Part shown: piece after piece, positions 8,111 to 16,742 of the stretch
Position numbering within the stretch: position 1 is the stretch's first letter
How the letters are laid out: the number at the start of each line of letters is the position of its first letter
The notes under the pieces: generated by a model
Told to the model about the DNA's origin: nothing
Database searches by the model: none
What the model saw: only the letters and a program-made list of their open reading frames with translations
Translations under genes and position numbers: made by a program
Origin: Acanthopleuribacter pedis
GTDB taxonomy: Bacteria > Acidobacteriota > Holophagae > Acanthopleuribacterales > Acanthopleuribacteraceae
Direction of reading: 5' to 3'
DNA: 64,000 nt
Assembly (NCBI RefSeq): GCF_017377855.1
Contig: NZ_JAFREP010000040.1
Coordinates: 25,283 to 89,282 of the forward strand

Positions 8111-9262
8111 TCAGGTTTGTCCCGCGGTTTCGCCGTCCATAGCTTCCTGATGGCGCTTGGCCAAAAAGCGCAGGAAGCGGTGGTAATAAGAAGAGACAAG
8201 AAAGGTCATCGGAAGGGCGATAATCAGGCCGAGCATGCCCAATAACTTGCCCCAAATCGACAGGCTAAGTAACATCACGGCCGGGTTGAGGCCGGTGACG
8301 TCACCCATAATTTTTGGTACGAGAAAGCCGTCTTGAATCGCCTGCACCACCGCAAAAACAATCAGCACCAGCAGCATCATGATCCAAAAACTACGCCCCG
8401 TTTCCAAACTGTGGACCAACGCGAAGAAGGCGCAAGGCAGAAGGCCGAGTGTTTGTAAATACGGCACCATGTTGAGCAGGCCGATGAACAGGCCAATCAC
8501 AATACCCAGCGGGAGGTCGATGATTTCGAAACCAACCGCAAACAAGACACCGCAAATCGAGGCGATAAGCGCCTGGGCACGAAAGTAACCCCGCATGGCG
8601 GCCGTAAAATCTTCGACCACCTCAATCATCATGGTTCGGTAAGACGGGTGGAGCAGGTCTTTCCAGCCCTCCATAATAGTGTCGTAATCGAGCAAGATAA
8701 AAATTAGGTACAGTAGAATGATGAACAAACCGACCACGCCGATCACGATATCCAAGGCACCGGAAAACAGGCCCCAGACGCCCGGAACCACGGTACGCAA
8801 GGTGTTGATCACGATTTCACCGAATTTTTCGGTGTTAAAAAAAGCCTGAATGTCCTCGCGTTGGGCCAATTCGGCAACGTAAGCCGACATATCTTCCGGC
8901 AGGTATTGAGCAACCTTCTCGTTAAGCTTGGCATCGTTGGCCATTTTGGTGACCAATTCGCCCACGTGGCGAATCTCCTTCACGAACACGGGCACCATAG
9001 TCAGGCTGAACAACACGAAGGCCGTGGCGATCAGAAACAAGCTGATAAGAATGGCGACCAAGCGGTTTTTGATGCGGACCCGAACCTGGAGGATGTTCAC
9101 AAGGGGTTGGATTAGATAGGCCAACAAGGCCGCGATGGCAAAAGGAATGAGCACATCCTGAACGGTCCGCACGAGGAGGAACACCAGGTAAACCACGCCG
9201 AGCGTGATGAGCAAGCGAACAATTCGATCAAGGGTAAAGGGTTTATCGCTGAACAAGCCCAT
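8111..9262 (-). CDS. AI-2E/PerM family permease (UPF0118)
   Basis: The 383-residue integral membrane protein has a paired N-terminal hydrophobic hairpin (LLITLGVVYLVFLLV, VLIPFAIAALLAYLI). Further helices follow, with a long hydrophilic loop (about residues 85-165) and the family's C-terminal helices including GDVTGLNPAVMLLSLSIWG. This is the AI-2E family transporter fold; members export small molecules or act as Na+/H+ antiporters, and the substrate cannot be predicted. GAGG precedes the ATG. It is the only gene between the REP-like region and the CBM9-like gene on the same strand, with a ~110-bp gap to the latter. Confidence 0.9.
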   Translation of the reverse strand: MGLFSDKPFTLDRIVRLLITLGVVYLVFLLVRTVQDVLIPFAIAALLAYLIQPLVNILQVRVRIKNRLVAILISLFLIATAFVLFSLTMVPVFVKEIRHVGELVTKMANDAKLNEKVAQYLPEDMSAYVAELAQREDIQAFFNTEKFGEIVINTLRTVVPGVWGLFSGALDIVIGVVGLFIILLYLIFILLDYDTIMEGWKDLLHPSYRTMMIEVVEDFTAAMRGYFRAQALIASICGVLFAVGFEIIDLPLGIVIGLFIGLLNMVPYLQTLGLLPCAFFALVHSLETGRSFWIMMLLVLIVFAVVQAIQDGFLVPKIMGDVTGLNPAVMLLSLSIWGKLLGMLGLIIALPMTFLVSSYYHRFLRFLAKRHQEAMDGETAGQT

Positions 9263-9375
9263 CGCGGAAACCTCGTCATCTTTATGTTGGGGAAACGCGC
9301 TTTATTATAGCCGAATAAGCAGGCGATTCGAATGCAGAGCGAGGGTCACAACCGATGTACATTCAGTCGATTTAG

Positions 9376-10179
9376 TTAATTTCTGAAATGCACCTTAAGC
9401 CAAAGGTCGATTTTGGCGCGGTGGCCGCCCCCCGGCCGGCGACGTGGTGGGGGCCCCATCCCCTCACGACCCATACCGCCACCACGACCCATACCGCTAC
9501 CGCGCCCCATGCCGCCACCACGCCCCATGCCGTCACGACCCATGCGTTCACCGCCACCGCGTCCCCCACGCTGACCACCCCGAGGTTCCTGAGTGAACAA
9601 ACCCAAGGCAATTTTCTTTTTCACAGCATTTACCGCGAAGGGTCGGCCCTTGGCCGAGGTGAGCGGGAAACGCACCTCGGCGGTAAAACCTTCATCGGTA
9701 AAAACCACCTCAAAGGCCAAACCAAAAGACGTTGCCGGGTCGATCCATTCCCGAAAAGCCCCGTCACCACCCAAAACTTCAAAAGCACCGTAATCCTCGC
9801 CACGCATCTCATCCCGCGAACGTCCGGATTCGGATAATGCGGCTTCTTCCAAACTCCCATGACGCGCGCCACGCGGCCCACCCCGTCCAGGTAAGTAAAG
9901 CCCCAGGGTTTTGTCTTTTTTGCCTTCCGGGTTCACCCAAACCGTAAGACCGCGCGCGTGAATGTTGCGCGCTACATCGGCGTCGGTGCCCCGCAAAGCC
10001 ACGTAAAAATAGTGTTGGTCTCGATGGGTGGCCAGAAAAAGCGTGCCCTTCTCTAACCGGGTCCAAGGTGCGTCGGCCCACTCTTCCGGGGTACCGTCCA
10101 GAATAATCGCAAGATCGCGTTGGGGACAGTCAACTTTTTTGACGGCGGTCATCGCCAGCAAGATCAGTAGGTCAAACAC
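9376..10179 (-). CDS. Secreted CBM9/DOMON-like protein with Gly-Met-Arg repeat tail
   Basis: The 267-residue product begins with a hydrophobic signal-like stretch (VFDLLILLAMTAV). It continues into ILDGTPEEWADAPWT, the start of a CBM9-like beta-sandwich, with YFYVALRGTDAD and FTAEVRFPL as further strands. The final ~60 residues are a low-complexity tail built on GMGRGGGMGRGSG followed by PPPRRRPGGGHR. CBM9-like domains bind carbohydrate or heme; here no catalytic module is attached. I chose GTG at 10179, which follows GAGGAGA; longer readings have no ribosome site. The tail repeat on the minus strand corresponds to CCACCACGACCCAT-type units around 9460-9550. Confidence 0.7.
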   Translation of the reverse strand: MFDLLILLAMTAVKKVDCPQRDLAIILDGTPEEWADAPWTRLEKGTLFLATHRDQHYFYVALRGTDADVARNIHARGLTVWVNPEGKKDKTLGLYLPGRGGPRGARHGSLEEAALSESGRSRDEMRGEDYGAFEVLGGDGAFREWIDPATSFGLAFEVVFTDEGFTAEVRFPLTSAKGRPFAVNAVKKKIALGLFTQEPRGGQRGGRGGGERMGRDGMGRGGGMGRGSGMGRGGGMGREGMGPPPRRRPGGGHRAKIDLWLKVHFRN

Positions 10180-10626
10180 GGTTTCTCCTCGGGGCCCGCT
10201 TTGGTTCACGGGACACACAGTCGCTCTTCCGATTGTTTTCGGCCGCTTGGCTAGGAACAAGCTAATTTACCAGTTGTTACAATGAACCGCATGGGTACCA
10301 CGCAACGGTCGCACGATTCTCAATGTCCGCCATTAGGGCCGCATCACGACCAAAAAGCGTGCTGCCATGTAAATTGACGATTGGGTAACCGAAACCCACT
10401 GCGGAACAGAAGTCTCCCGCGAACAGGTTCATCGTGAAACGCCAGTCGGCCCAAACCGCGAAAAACCGTCCCACCGCGGCACTTCACGGTCGGTTCATGC
10501 GCCCCCCATATCAGCACGGCCAAAGCGTAAACACGGGACACCAAGGTCATTTTTCGATGCCGGATTTCCCCACGAAATACGCGTAGACTTGCAGTGTGTA
10601 TATTTTCATCCAAAAGGGAGCATTTC
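10180..10626. other. Divergent intergenic region
   Basis: This 447-bp gap separates the CBM9-like gene (minus) from the YbjQ pair (plus). A TATATT hexamer at 10599-10604, about 23 bp before the YbjQ start, could be a -10 element, but no matching -35 is seen. No gene is supported. Confidence 0.35.
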
Positions 10627-10941
10627 ATGATCATGACCAACTTAGAAACCGTACCCGGTAAAACCATAACCGCCCATTACGGCTTGGTCCAAGGCAGCAC
10701 CATCCGCGCCAAACACGTCGGCCGCGACATCATGGCCGGGTTCAAAAATATTTTCGGCGGCGAACTGACCGGCTACACCGAACTCCTCAAGGAATCCCGC
10801 GACGAATCCATGCAGCGCATGCAGGAACAAGCCCACGAAATGGGCGCCAACGCGGTGATTAACATCCGTTTCTCCACCTCCAGCGTGGCCCAAGGCGCCG
10901 CCGAAATTCTGTGCTACGGCACGGCCGTGCGGGTGCAGTAA
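10627..10941 (+). CDS. YbjQ/UPF0145 family protein
   Basis: The 104-residue protein matches the YbjQ (heavy-metal-binding-like, UPF0145) family: an N-terminal strand, the pattern VGRDIMAGFKNIFGGELTGYTELL, a helix with RMQEQAHEMGANAVINIRF, and a final CYGTAVRV strand. YbjQ proteins form pentamers of unknown function, often membrane-associated. The ATG at 10627 follows GGGAG. Its stop overlaps the start of a second, membrane-anchored YbjQ protein (TAATG), so the pair is probably a complex. Confidence 0.88.
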   Translation: MIMTNLETVPGKTITAHYGLVQGSTIRAKHVGRDIMAGFKNIFGGELTGYTELLKESRDESMQRMQEQAHEMGANAVINIRFSTSSVAQGAAEILCYGTAVRVQ

Positions 10942-11435
10942 TGGCTGAATACCTCGTTTTTCTCCCCTACCTGGTTCCCATCGTCTTGCTGGTCGGCGGC
11001 GGCCTCGTCGGTTGGCGGCGCGAACGCGACCACTATGCCTCGATTGAAGCACGTGAAAGCCAATACGCCCGCCAGCCCATGCTCAACAGCAGAACCCTGC
11101 CGGCGGAAGCCCAATCGGCGCGCACCGAAATGGTCACGGGCTCCGTGGTCATCTCCATCGACCGCTTCAAACAGTTCTTGGGCGCGCTACGCGGTTTTTT
11201 CGGCGGCGAAATCAACGCTTACGCCAGTCTTATCGACCGCGCCCGTCGCGAGGCGGTTTTGCGCATGCGCGAGCAAGCGCTCGGTGCCGACATCATCGTC
11301 AACCTGAAAATGGAAACCGCATCACTCTCAAAAGGCGGCGAGAAGCAAATGGGCACGGTGGAAGTACTCGCCTATGGTACGGCCGTTTGGTACAGCGACC
11401 AACCTCCGCGCCACCGCTCCATCGGCGGCGTCTAG
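10941..11435 (+). CDS. Membrane-anchored YbjQ-like protein
   Basis: The 164-residue protein begins with one transmembrane helix (FLPYLVPIVLLVGGGLVGW), then a short linker. A second YbjQ domain shows the same landmarks as its neighbour: FLGALRGFFGGEINAYASLIDRARREAVLRM, ALGADIIVNLKMETA and EVLAYGTAVWY. The ATG shares one base with the upstream stop codon, a typical coupled arrangement. The anchored copy may tether the soluble YbjQ to the membrane. The extension to 10911 lies inside the upstream gene and is not real. Confidence 0.85.
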   Translation: MAEYLVFLPYLVPIVLLVGGGLVGWRRERDHYASIEARESQYARQPMLNSRTLPAEAQSARTEMVTGSVVISIDRFKQFLGALRGFFGGEINAYASLIDRARREAVLRMREQALGADIIVNLKMETASLSKGGEKQMGTVEVLAYGTAVWYSDQPPRHRSIGGV

Positions 11436-11522
11436 CCCCCATTTCTCACAAGGATTCGTCGCGAGAAGCTGAAAGCCTTATGCGTACGAAGATGACGACC
11501 GAGAGACGGCACAGGGGTCCAA

Positions 11523-11579
11523 CCTTTCGCGGGGCCGACCATTCGCGGGGCCGACCTTTCGCGGGGCCGACCTTTCGGC
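11523..11579. repeat. Short 16-bp tandem repeat
   Basis: About 3.5 copies of a 16-bp unit, CCTTTCGCGGGGCCGA (one copy with ATTCG), lie in the 241-bp gap between the YbjQ pair and the M48 protease. Frames crossing it in several directions are repeat artefacts. Confidence 0.8.
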
Positions 11580-11676
11580 GTAGCAGCTGAGGCCAAGGCG
11601 GCGCGACCGAGTAATGCGGAAGGCCGCCCCCCTCGTAATCGCATGGGTTGCCCCGTCGCAGAATTCCTGGTGAGAA

Positions 11677-12588
11677 ATGCAGGCTAACCAAAAGTCAGAG
11701 AGGCGGCACGTGAACATCGAACCCAAAATCCCATCCAACACCGCGCACAACAGCCGCGGCAACACCAGCAGTCGTCGTTTTCTGGTAAATACCGCCCTGG
11801 TGTTTTCCTTTTTTGTCGCACTGTATTTCGCCTTAGGTTGGCTTTCTCTTATCCTGGTCCACCTGATGCCGGTTCATTGGGAACAACACCTGACCTTCAG
11901 CACGCCGGATCATTGGGAAGATGCAGCTCCGCCGGAGGTCCAGCGGATCTTTGACGAAATGATCGCGGGGGACGACAGCGGCCGGGTCTACAAACTGCGA
12001 ATCGTACCCTCGGACACACCCAACGCCTTCGCCCTGCCCGACGGAACCATCGGCCTAACCCGCGGCTTGCTTGCACAAAGCGAAACGGAACAAGAACTCG
12101 CCTTTGTGATCGGCCACGAAATCGGCCACCTGCAGGCACGCCACAACCTCAAGCGCATGAGCCGTCAAGTGGTCTACGGCCTGGCCAGGACCCTGCTCAT
12201 CGGTGAAAACGACGCCTTGGCGCCTTTTGTCCACGCGGAAGGCATGGCCCATTTGCATTTTTCGCGGGAACAAGAATCAGAGGCCGACCGCAACGGCTTG
12301 CACTTGGTTCAATTACGGTACGGCCATGTCGGCGGCGCCGATCAGTTCCTCATCAAAGCCGGCGGCACACTGTACCCGGAGTGGGTCACCACGCACCCGC
12401 ATCCCGAGGAACGCACCCAAGCCCTGCGCGATTATGCAGCGGACCAAGGCTGGGAGAATGGGTCAACGACACCCCTTGCCTACCAAAAAAAGGAATCCGA
12501 TACTTACCGCCATGAGGCGTCTGGATCAGAAGCAAGCAACATCGAACCCGAAACCTTTGAATCGGCCAAACAGCCGACCCCTTATTGA
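11677..12588 (+). CDS. M48 family zinc metalloprotease (membrane-anchored)
   Basis: The 303-residue protein has one N-terminal transmembrane helix (about residues 38-62, ALVFSFFVALYFALGWLSLI). An M48 peptidase domain follows with the zinc motif HEIGH and the downstream third ligand in SREQESEADRNGL. The sequence THPHPEERTQAL is the usual C-terminal M48 signature. It should be a periplasmic protease of the BepA/LoiP type acting on outer-membrane proteins. The ATG at 11677 has a weak GGTGA; a GTG at 11710 preceded by GAGGCGG is a good alternative and would drop 11 residues. Its end overlaps the convergent cytochrome gene by 7 bp. Confidence 0.88.
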   Translation: MQANQKSERRHVNIEPKIPSNTAHNSRGNTSSRRFLVNTALVFSFFVALYFALGWLSLILVHLMPVHWEQHLTFSTPDHWEDAAPPEVQRIFDEMIAGDDSGRVYKLRIVPSDTPNAFALPDGTIGLTRGLLAQSETEQELAFVIGHEIGHLQARHNLKRMSRQVVYGLARTLLIGENDALAPFVHAEGMAHLHFSREQESEADRNGLHLVQLRYGHVGGADQFLIKAGGTLYPEWVTTHPHPEERTQALRDYAADQGWENGSTTPLAYQKKESDTYRHEASGSEASNIEPETFESAKQPTPY

Positions 12589-13082
12589 GAGGAATCGACC
12601 GTTTCGGTTTTTTCGGGTTGCGGCCCGGACGTTTCAACCTCGGATGCGGGTTCTTCGGCCGGTGAAACCTCACGATAGGTCGCCAAAAAGGCGGTTAAAT
12701 CCTCGATCACCGCGGGATCCAGGGAAAGGTTGGGCATGATGGTTTCCGGCTTCACCGCGGGCGGGTTCCACAACCAACGACGCAAATACAGCGGTGCCAC
12801 ATGGGGCTGATTCATCGCGGCTTCGAACGAAGGCGCGGTGGATAGCTGGTGCCCTTCGCCGTCGACCACATGGCAGCCGAGGCAATATTGTTTGGCCGCG
12901 CGTTTACCTGAGGCAACGTCCCCTTGCAAGGCGGCCCAGGTCGCGGGCGCCTCGGCAAAAGCAGGTGGTTCCGGTAATTGGCCGGGATCAATGCGACCAC
13001 AGCCCAAAAAAAAGACCGCCGCGAGGAGCGGCAGTCTCGTAAGGCGGCGGGCGTACACCCGCCGGTATGAATTGTCAGACAT
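12582..13082 (-). CDS. Lipoprotein c-type cytochrome of the oxidase cluster
   Basis: The 166-residue protein has a signal sequence ending in a lipobox (VFFLGCG), so it is probably lipid-anchored at the periplasmic face. A single haem c site is CLGCH, with a likely Met ligand in ETIMPNLSLDPA. A low-complexity acidic tail follows (EEPASEVETSGPQPEKTETVD). It is the last gene of the cytochrome oxidase cluster, 14 bp after ctaF, and is probably an electron donor to, or accessory subunit of, that oxidase. It converges with the M48 gene with a 7-bp overlap. Confidence 0.85.
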   Translation of the reverse strand: MSDNSYRRVYARRLTRLPLLAAVFFLGCGRIDPGQLPEPPAFAEAPATWAALQGDVASGKRAAKQYCLGCHVVDGEGHQLSTAPSFEAAMNQPHVAPLYLRRWLWNPPAVKPETIMPNLSLDPAVIEDLTAFLATYREVSPAEEPASEVETSGPQPEKTETVDSSQ

Positions 13083-13096
13083 AGCTGTGAATCCGT

Positions 13097-13534
13097 TTAG
13101 TGGTCGCTGTCGTCTTTTTTGGCGTCGCCGTGGTCACCGCCGTGCTCTTTACCGTCAAGAATGGATTTCGCATCGTTGATGTACAGCTCTTTGATGGTGG
13201 TTTTCTCGATGTACAGGTCGTTTTGACGACCGGCGTAATCGATAAACAAAGCCCCCAACAAGGTAGCCAGCAGGATGATCGGTGCCCAGATGAAACCCCA
13301 GGTTTCGGCCTTCTCATACTTGCCGTGCATGAAAAACACGATGACGAGGGTGGCTTTCACGGTAGCAATACCCATCGCGATCAAATCGTGCATCAGCGGG
13401 CTGGTTTCGAAGCTCGCAACGAATACGGTCAAAAGGGTGAGCGCAATAAGGGCGCCAAAGGTACCGTAGTAAACCACGGGCGCCTGAATGTGGCCCATTT
13501 CACCATGATGGTCGTCGTGATGATCGTGTCCCAT
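13097..13534 (-). CDS. ctaF: Cytochrome c oxidase subunit IV (CtaF-like)
   Basis: The 145-residue small membrane subunit has a His-rich N-terminus (MGHDHHDDHHGEMGH). Three hydrophobic helices (GTFGALIALTLLTVFVA, IATVKATLVIVFFMHG, FIWAPIILLATLLGALFI) follow, then a charged His/Asp-rich tail. The VKATLVIVFFMHG pattern is typical of prokaryotic subunit IV, which helps assemble the CuB centre. The ATG shares a base with the subunit III stop (TAATG) and follows GGGAGG, so it is translated in tandem with ctaE. Confidence 0.88.
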   Translation of the reverse strand: MGHDHHDDHHGEMGHIQAPVVYYGTFGALIALTLLTVFVASFETSPLMHDLIAMGIATVKATLVIVFFMHGKYEKAETWGFIWAPIILLATLLGALFIDYAGRQNDLYIEKTTIKELYINDAKSILDGKEHGGDHGDAKKDDSDH

Positions 13535-14163
13535 TAGTGACCTCCCAGCAAGTAAAGTAATGGAAAGAGGAAAATCCAGATGACGTCAACCAAGTGCCAG
13601 TAGAGACCGCCGACTTCAACGCCGGCGTGACTGGCGCCCTCATCGGTGTAGCGACCAGTCCTAGACCGGAAAAACATCAGGGCGATGTAGTACATGCCGA
13701 TCAAAACGTGAATCAAGTGGAGACCGGTGGTCATGTAATACACACTGAAAAACACGTCTGAACCAGGAAGCTTGCCACTGGTCAGCTTGGGATACCATTC
13801 CATCCCTTTGATCACGAGGAAGCCGCAGGCGCCGAGGAAGGTCGCACCCAGCATCAGGGTCAGTTTGCCTTTGTTTTTGCGTTGGGCGGCATCAACCGCG
13901 AGTGCCATGGTCAGCGAACTGGCCAGCAGGACCACGGTGTTGGTGGCGCCCAGCTTAACGTCCAAGTAAGCTGAACCGGCGGCGAAAACCTCGGGCCACT
14001 TGTACTTCAGGATGAAGTAAGCCGCGAACAAACCACCGAAGAACAAAACCTCGGTAGCCAGGAAGATCCACATGCCAAGTTTGAAGAACTCGTAAGCCAC
14101 CAGGGGTGGTTCCTTGTGGAAGTTGAAAAAGGTGCCGTCGGGTGCATTCTTATGATTAAACAT
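13534..14163 (-). CDS. ctaE: Cytochrome c oxidase subunit III
   Basis: The 209-residue membrane protein has about five helices. Conserved elements are KLGMWIFLATEVLFFGGLFAAYF near the start, the conserved Glu in the second part, TTGLHLIHVLIGMYYI, and GGLYWHLVDVIWIFLFPLLYLL at the end. Subunit III stabilises subunit I and the proton-uptake path. It sits 15 bp after ctaD and overlaps ctaF by one base. Confidence 0.94.
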   Translation of the reverse strand: MFNHKNAPDGTFFNFHKEPPLVAYEFFKLGMWIFLATEVLFFGGLFAAYFILKYKWPEVFAAGSAYLDVKLGATNTVVLLASSLTMALAVDAAQRKNKGKLTLMLGATFLGACGFLVIKGMEWYPKLTSGKLPGSDVFFSVYYMTTGLHLIHVLIGMYYIALMFFRSRTGRYTDEGASHAGVEVGGLYWHLVDVIWIFLFPLLYLLGGH

Positions 14164-14178
14164 GAAATAAAACCCCTA

Positions 14179-15792
14179 TTATGCCTTTTGTTCGTCGCCG
14201 TAGCCGTAGGTCCAATCGGTGACGGTAGGAACCTCGTCAAAGTTGGTCAACGGGGGCGGCGAAGGTGTCTGCCATTCCAGTGAAAGGGACCCGTAGGGGT
14301 TGGCGGAAGCGCGCTTGCCCTTGTAGACGGCCCAAATCAAGTTACCGAAGATGATGAAGTAGGCCAAGCCGTTGATCATCGCACCGACGGAAGACAAAAA
14401 GTGCATGTCGTGGAACTCGCCGAGGTAGTCGGCGTAACGACGGGGCATGCCTTGGTAACCCATGATGAACTGAGGAATGAAGGTGGCGTTAAAGCCGATG
14501 AACAGCGTCCAGAAGCCGACTTGGGCAACGGTTTCGTTGAACATGCGACCGTAAATTTTCGGCCACCAAAAGTGCAAACCACCGACCAACGCGACAACGG
14601 TGCCGCCCTGCATGGTGTAGTGGAAGTGGGCGACAACAAAATAGGTGTCGTGGAGGTGAACATCCGTCGCCAGGGTCGCCAGTGGCAGACCGGTCAAACC
14701 GGCGATGGTGAACAAGAAGATGAACCCACAGGCGTACAACATGGGGGATTCGAAACTGACGGACCCTTTGTAGAGGGTGCCGATCCAGTTGAATACCTTA
14801 ATCGCGGTGGGGATGGCAACGGCAAAGGTCAGCAGGGAGAAAATCCAGCGCGACCAGTTGGACATCCCGGAAACGAACAAGTGGTGACCCCACACGAAGA
14901 AACTCACCAGGGCGATGGCCAAGGAAGAGTAGGCGATGGCGCGGTAGCCGAAGATGGGTTTTCTGGCGAAAACGGGCAAGATCTCGGCGACAACACCCAT
15001 GGCGGGCAGGATCATGATGTACACAACGGGGTGTGAGTAGAACCAAAACATGTTCTCGAACAGGATGGGGTCGCCACCCATGGCGGCACTAAAGATGCCG
15101 ATGCCGAGCAGGCGTTCCATGATCAGGAGCAACAGGGTGATGGCAACGACGGGCGTGGCCAGAACCTGGATCAGCGACGCGGAGTACAAAGACCATACGA
15201 ACAACGGCATACGGTGCCAAGTCATACCTGGTGCACGCATGCGGTGGATGGTCACGATGAAGTTCATGCCGGTGAGGATTGAGGCGAAACCGAGGATGAA
15301 GGCACCCAAGGTGACGGGAATAACACCGGTAGAAGATTCAATCGAGTACGGCGTGTAGAAGGTCCAACCGGTGTCGAGCCAAGAAGAGCCCGGGGGACCG
15401 ATCAAGGAACCCAAAACGACCAGGGCACCCAACACATACACCCAGTAACTGAGAATGTTGAGGCGCGGGAAGGCAACGTCTTTGGCGCCGATCATCAGGG
15501 GCAACAGAAAGTTGCCGAGGGTGGCGGGAATGCCGGGAACGATGAACAGGAACACCATCAAGGCGCCGTGCAGCGTGAACAGCACGTTGTAACCGTGGTG
15601 GTCGACGATTTGCTCGCCGGGATAAAACAGCTCGGCACGGACACCCAGGGCGCACAGACCGGCGATCAGGAAAAAGAACAAAATGCTGTACAGGTACATT
15701 AAACCGATGCGTTTGTGGTCAACGGTCCAGAACCAGTTGTAAAACCCCTTCGGCTCAAGGTAGGGGCTGTATTCTTTATTTTCGGTAGCCAT
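14179..15792 (-). CDS. ctaD: Cytochrome c oxidase subunit I (A2-type)
   Basis: The 537-residue, twelve-helix subunit holds haem a and the haem a3-CuB centre. Visible ligands and motifs are FTLHGALMVF (haem a His), WGHHLFVSG (CuB His pair) and HLHDTYFVVAHFHYT (haem a3 and haem a). The active-site segment reads WFYSHPVVYIMILP. The YSHP form, without the Glu of GHPEV, marks the A2 subfamily of haem-copper oxidases, in which a Tyr-Ser pair replaces the D-channel Glu. The enzyme reduces O2 and pumps protons. A GGGAGG site precedes the ATG. Confidence 0.96.
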   Translation of the reverse strand: MATENKEYSPYLEPKGFYNWFWTVDHKRIGLMYLYSILFFFLIAGLCALGVRAELFYPGEQIVDHHGYNVLFTLHGALMVFLFIVPGIPATLGNFLLPLMIGAKDVAFPRLNILSYWVYVLGALVVLGSLIGPPGSSWLDTGWTFYTPYSIESSTGVIPVTLGAFILGFASILTGMNFIVTIHRMRAPGMTWHRMPLFVWSLYSASLIQVLATPVVAITLLLLIMERLLGIGIFSAAMGGDPILFENMFWFYSHPVVYIMILPAMGVVAEILPVFARKPIFGYRAIAYSSLAIALVSFFVWGHHLFVSGMSNWSRWIFSLLTFAVAIPTAIKVFNWIGTLYKGSVSFESPMLYACGFIFLFTIAGLTGLPLATLATDVHLHDTYFVVAHFHYTMQGGTVVALVGGLHFWWPKIYGRMFNETVAQVGFWTLFIGFNATFIPQFIMGYQGMPRRYADYLGEFHDMHFLSSVGAMINGLAYFIIFGNLIWAVYKGKRASANPYGSLSLEWQTPSPPPLTNFDEVPTVTDWTYGYGDEQKA

Positions 15793-15806
15793 TTCTAGCG
15801 CCTCCC

Positions 15807-16742
15807 TTATTCCGATTTGATCGATTTAATGTAGGTGATGATATCGGACAGTTCGCTATCCGATAACTGGCCGTCAAACGACGGCATTTGGCCGCGCGGA
15901 TAGCCTGCTACGATGTGACGTTCGGGGTATTTGATGGACTCGACGATGTAGTTGTCGTCGATGGTGTAGCTCTGACCGTCGTCAAAAGCGGCGGAACGCC
16001 CGTAAGCGTCGAGCATGGTGGGACCAACGAGCTTGACGCCGTCGATGGAGTGACAGCCTTTACAACCGCGCTTAACAAACAGCTTCTCGCCGTTCTCCAG
16101 CGGGGGCAGGATCTCCTCGCCCAGCATCAAACCGGTTTTCTCCCAGTTCTCCCAGTTGTCGGCATCAAGAACTTTGACTTTACCCAACATGTGCGAGTGG
16201 TCTTTACCACAGTATTCGGTACAGAAGATGTTGTACTCACCGGCATATTTGGCGTTGAACCACATGTAGGTGTATTGAGAGGGAACGACGTCTTCTTTAA
16301 CCCGGAACTCGGGGATGAAGAAACTGTGAATGACGTCGGCCGACTTCATGTTGAGCTTGATGTTGGTTCCCACGGGAACAATCAGCTCGTTACCGGTGGT
16401 AGCGCCGTTGGGGTACTTAAAGCTCCACGACCACTTTTGACCGGTCACGCTGATTTCATAAACCGGTTCACCTTCCGGCGGCACCCGCAAATCTTTCCAG
16501 ACCACGACACCGTAATAGAAAATGATGAGGACCAAAATACAAGGGATCACGGTCCAAACGATCTCCAACATGTGGTTCCCTTTAATATTGGCAACCTTGT
16601 CATCCGGCCCCTTGCGCCGGTACCGCAGCATGAAATAAACCAGCACCGCGTTACATGCGATGAACCAGAACGCCATCATCCCAAAGATGAAGATCTGGAC
16701 CATATCGACGCGTGCGGCAACTTCGGTAGCATCTGAAATCAC
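15807..16742 (-). CDS. ctaC: Cytochrome c oxidase subunit II fused to cytochrome c (caa3 type)
   Basis: The 311-residue subunit has two N-terminal transmembrane helices (residues ~12-37 and ~55-80) and a cupredoxin domain. The CuA motif is FCTEYCGKDHSHM. A C-terminal cytochrome c domain has haem site CKGCH and a likely Met ligand in GQMPSF. The fused cytochrome defines a caa3-type oxidase, which takes electrons directly from membrane-bound donors. The start is GTG, sharing GTGA with the stop of the SCO gene and preceded by GGAGG, so the two are coupled. Confidence 0.95.
   Translation of the reverse strand: MISDATEVAARVDMVQIFIFGMMAFWFIACNAVLVYFMLRYRRKGPDDKVANIKGNHMLEIVWTVIPCILVLIIFYYGVVVWKDLRVPPEGEPVYEISVTGQKWSWSFKYPNGATTGNELIVPVGTNIKLNMKSADVIHSFFIPEFRVKEDVVPSQYTYMWFNAKYAGEYNIFCTEYCGKDHSHMLGKVKVLDADNWENWEKTGLMLGEEILPPLENGEKLFVKRGCKGCHSIDGVKLVGPTMLDAYGRSAAFDDGQSYTIDDNYIVESIKYPERHIVAGYPRGQMPSFDGQLSDSELSDIITYIKSIKSE

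Noticed and set aside
9388..9837. A Thr/His-rich frame opposite the CBM9-like gene
   Set aside because: It is the reverse of the Gly-Met-Arg repeat coding region.
11432..11765. Overlapping minus-strand frames
   Set aside because: They cross the 16-bp tandem repeat and overlap the M48 start; no ribosome site.
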